In this document: piece after piece, positions 41,263 to 42,328 of the stretch
How positions within the stretch are numbered: the stretch's first letter is position 1
Layout: each line of letters opens with the position of its first letter
Assembly (NCBI GenBank): GCA_023386495.1
Contig: JAEWJS010000089.1
Span: 1-42,328 of the forward strand
DNA from: Bacillota bacterium
Lineage (GTDB): Bacteria > Bacillota > Bacilli > Paenibacillales > Paenibacillaceae
Length of the DNA: 42,328 bases
Direction: 5' to 3'
Notes under the pieces: model-generated
Database searches by the model: none
Seen by the model: the letters and a program-made list of their open reading frames with translations, nothing else
What the model was told of the DNA's origin: nothing
Program-made: the position numbers and the translations under genes

Positions 41263-42328
41263 ATGAAGAAACAAGGCGTAAATCCTTACATGCCGTCCTG
41301 GGAGTATGTTCCCGACGGCGAACCCCATGTGTTCGGCGACCGCATCTATGTATACGGCTCGCATGATCGCTTTAACGGACATGTTTTCTGCCTGAACGAT
41401 TATGTCTGTTACTCGGCACCGGTCGATAATCTCGCAGACTGGCGTTATGAAGGCGTCATCTACGAGAAGACGGATGATCCGCTGAATCCGGACGGACGCA
41501 TGTGCCTCTACGCGCCTGACGTCACCCGCGGTCCGGACGGCCGTTATTACCTATACTATGTCCTCGACAAGGTGTCCATCGTCTCCGTCGCGGTGTGCGA
41601 CACGCCAGCAGGCAAGTATGCGTTCCACGGCTACGTGCACTATGCCGACGGCACGCGCCTCGGCGATCGCCAGGGAGACGAGCCCCAATTCGATCCTGGC
41701 GTCCTGACGGAAGGCGATGTCACGTATCTGTATACCGGATTCAGCGCGATCGGCGACAAGTCGCGCCATGGCGCGATGGCTACGGTACTCGGACCGGACA
41801 TGTTGACGATCGTGGAAGATCCCGTGTTCGTTGCGCCTAGCGAGCCCTACAGCAGCGGAACCGGATACGAAGGCCATGCGTTCTTCGAAGCACCGTCCAT
41901 CCGCAAGCATGGCGATACGTACTATTTCGTCTACTCCTCGCAGGTCATGCACGAGCTGTGCTACGCGACCAGCAAGTATCCGACGAAGGACTTCGAATAC
42001 CGCGGCGTCATCGTCAGCAACAATGATATGCATATCGATACGTACAAGCCGGCAGACAAGTCCGCGTACTACGGCGGCAACAACCACGGCGGCATGGTAG
42101 AAGCCGGCGGGCAATGGTACATCTTCTATCACCGGCATACGAACGGCACGAGCTTCAGCCGCCAAGGCTGCATCGAACCGATCGCGATCCTGGAGGACGG
42201 CAGCATCCCGCAAGTCGAGATTACGACAAGCGGCCCGAACGGCGGTCCGCTCGAAGGCCGTGGCGAATACCCGGCTTACCTGGCTTGCCATCTGTTCACG
42301 GATACGGATGAGCGTTACTCGGGCACGC
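41263..42328 (+). CDS. Glycoside hydrolase family 43 protein, N-terminal part (3' end outside window)
   Basis: Five-bladed beta-propeller hydrolase cut by the right edge, 355 residues visible. GH43 landmarks: NPYMPSWEYVPDGEPHVFGD with the likely general base Asp18, LYAPDVTRGPDGRYYLYY with the pKa-setting Asp86, and HAFFEAPSIRKHGDTYYFVYS with the general acid Glu209. NNHGGMVEAGGQWYIFYHRH near 305-325 is also usual for the fold. No signal peptide, so it acts on imported sugar. The ATG at 41263 is 14 nt after AAGGAG, a long spacing, but no alternative start fits. Members cleave beta-xylosides, alpha-arabinofuranosides or both; which one cannot be told here. It is the last visible gene of the regulator-kinase-SBP-LplB-LplC operon and suggests that operon's substrate is a pentose oligosaccharide. 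Confidence 0.92.
   Translation, partial: MKKQGVNPYMPSWEYVPDGEPHVFGDRIYVYGSHDRFNGHVFCLNDYVCYSAPVDNLADWRYEGVIYEKTDDPLNPDGRMCLYAPDVTRGPDGRYYLYYVLDKVSIVSVAVCDTPAGKYAFHGYVHYADGTRLGDRQGDEPQFDPGVLTEGDVTYLYTGFSAIGDKSRHGAMATVLGPDMLTIVEDPVFVAPSEPYSSGTGYEGHAFFEAPSIRKHGDTYYFVYSSQVMHELCYATSKYPTKDFEYRGVIVSNNDMHIDTYKPADKSAYYGGNNHGGMVEAGGQWYIFYHRHTNGTSFSRQGCIEPIAILEDGSIPQVEITTSGPNGGPLEGRGEYPAYLACHLFTDTDERYSGT

Noticed and set aside
1..42328. Search for CRISPR arrays, tRNA or rRNA genes, insertion sequences and phage genes
   Set aside because: No spaced repeats, cloverleaf-like segments, transposase-like proteins or terminal inverted repeats were noticed; repeated similarity is due to paralogous genes.

Overview
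The window looks like a carbohydrate-utilisation island from a moderately GC-rich, low-copy Gram-positive bacterium of the Paenibacillaceae (Paenibacillus or Cohnella type). The reasons are strong AGGAGG ribosome sites, lipoprotein solute-binding proteins, LplB/LplC-type permeases without their own ATPase, YesM/YesN-type two-component systems and CcpA-type cre boxes. No transposase, tRNA, rRNA, CRISPR array or phage gene was seen. All gene names are family-level inferences from reading the translated sequence; no database search was run.

Layout. (1) 1-3000, minus strand: a response regulator - sensor kinase - response regulator module, the last gene cut by the left edge. (2) 3133-6658, minus: an importer operon (lipoprotein SBP, LplB-like and LplC-like permeases). 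(3) 6904-11622, minus: a regulator - kinase - lipoprotein SBP operon with no permeases, possibly a three-component sensor. (4) 11849-16208, plus: two tandem paralogous diguanylate cyclases whose N-terminal half is a LacI-type sugar-binding domain without a DNA-binding head. (5) 16320-25145, minus: carboxylesterase, regulator - kinase - regulator, SBP, LplB, LplC. The regulatory trio is a paralogue of the one at the left edge. (6) 25492-28215, minus: LacI-type repressor and GH51 arabinofuranosidase, divergent from an MFS transporter (28402-29598, plus). (7) 29595-33940: a cytoplasmic CE1-like esterase (minus) divergent from an AraC regulator, then a secreted multidomain feruloyl-esterase-like protein (plus). 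(8) 34030-42328, plus: regulator - kinase - SBP - LplB - LplC - GH43, the last cut by the right edge.

How it may work together (inference). GH51, GH43, two CE1-like esterases, a carboxylesterase and a CBM9-like domain point to acylated (feruloylated) arabinoxylan or a related hemicellulose. The secreted esterase would strip ester groups outside the cell. Three CUT1-type importers, probably energised by a shared ATPase encoded elsewhere, would bring in oligosaccharides. Cytoplasmic GH43, GH51 and esterases would finish the job. Regulation appears layered: membrane kinases with AraC-type regulators for importers, a LacI repressor with a shared GCTAAAACG operator for the GH51/MFS/esterase genes, and CcpA on at least the SBP at 20076 and the carboxylesterase. 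The two sugar-domain cyclases may tie the same nutrients to c-di-GMP.
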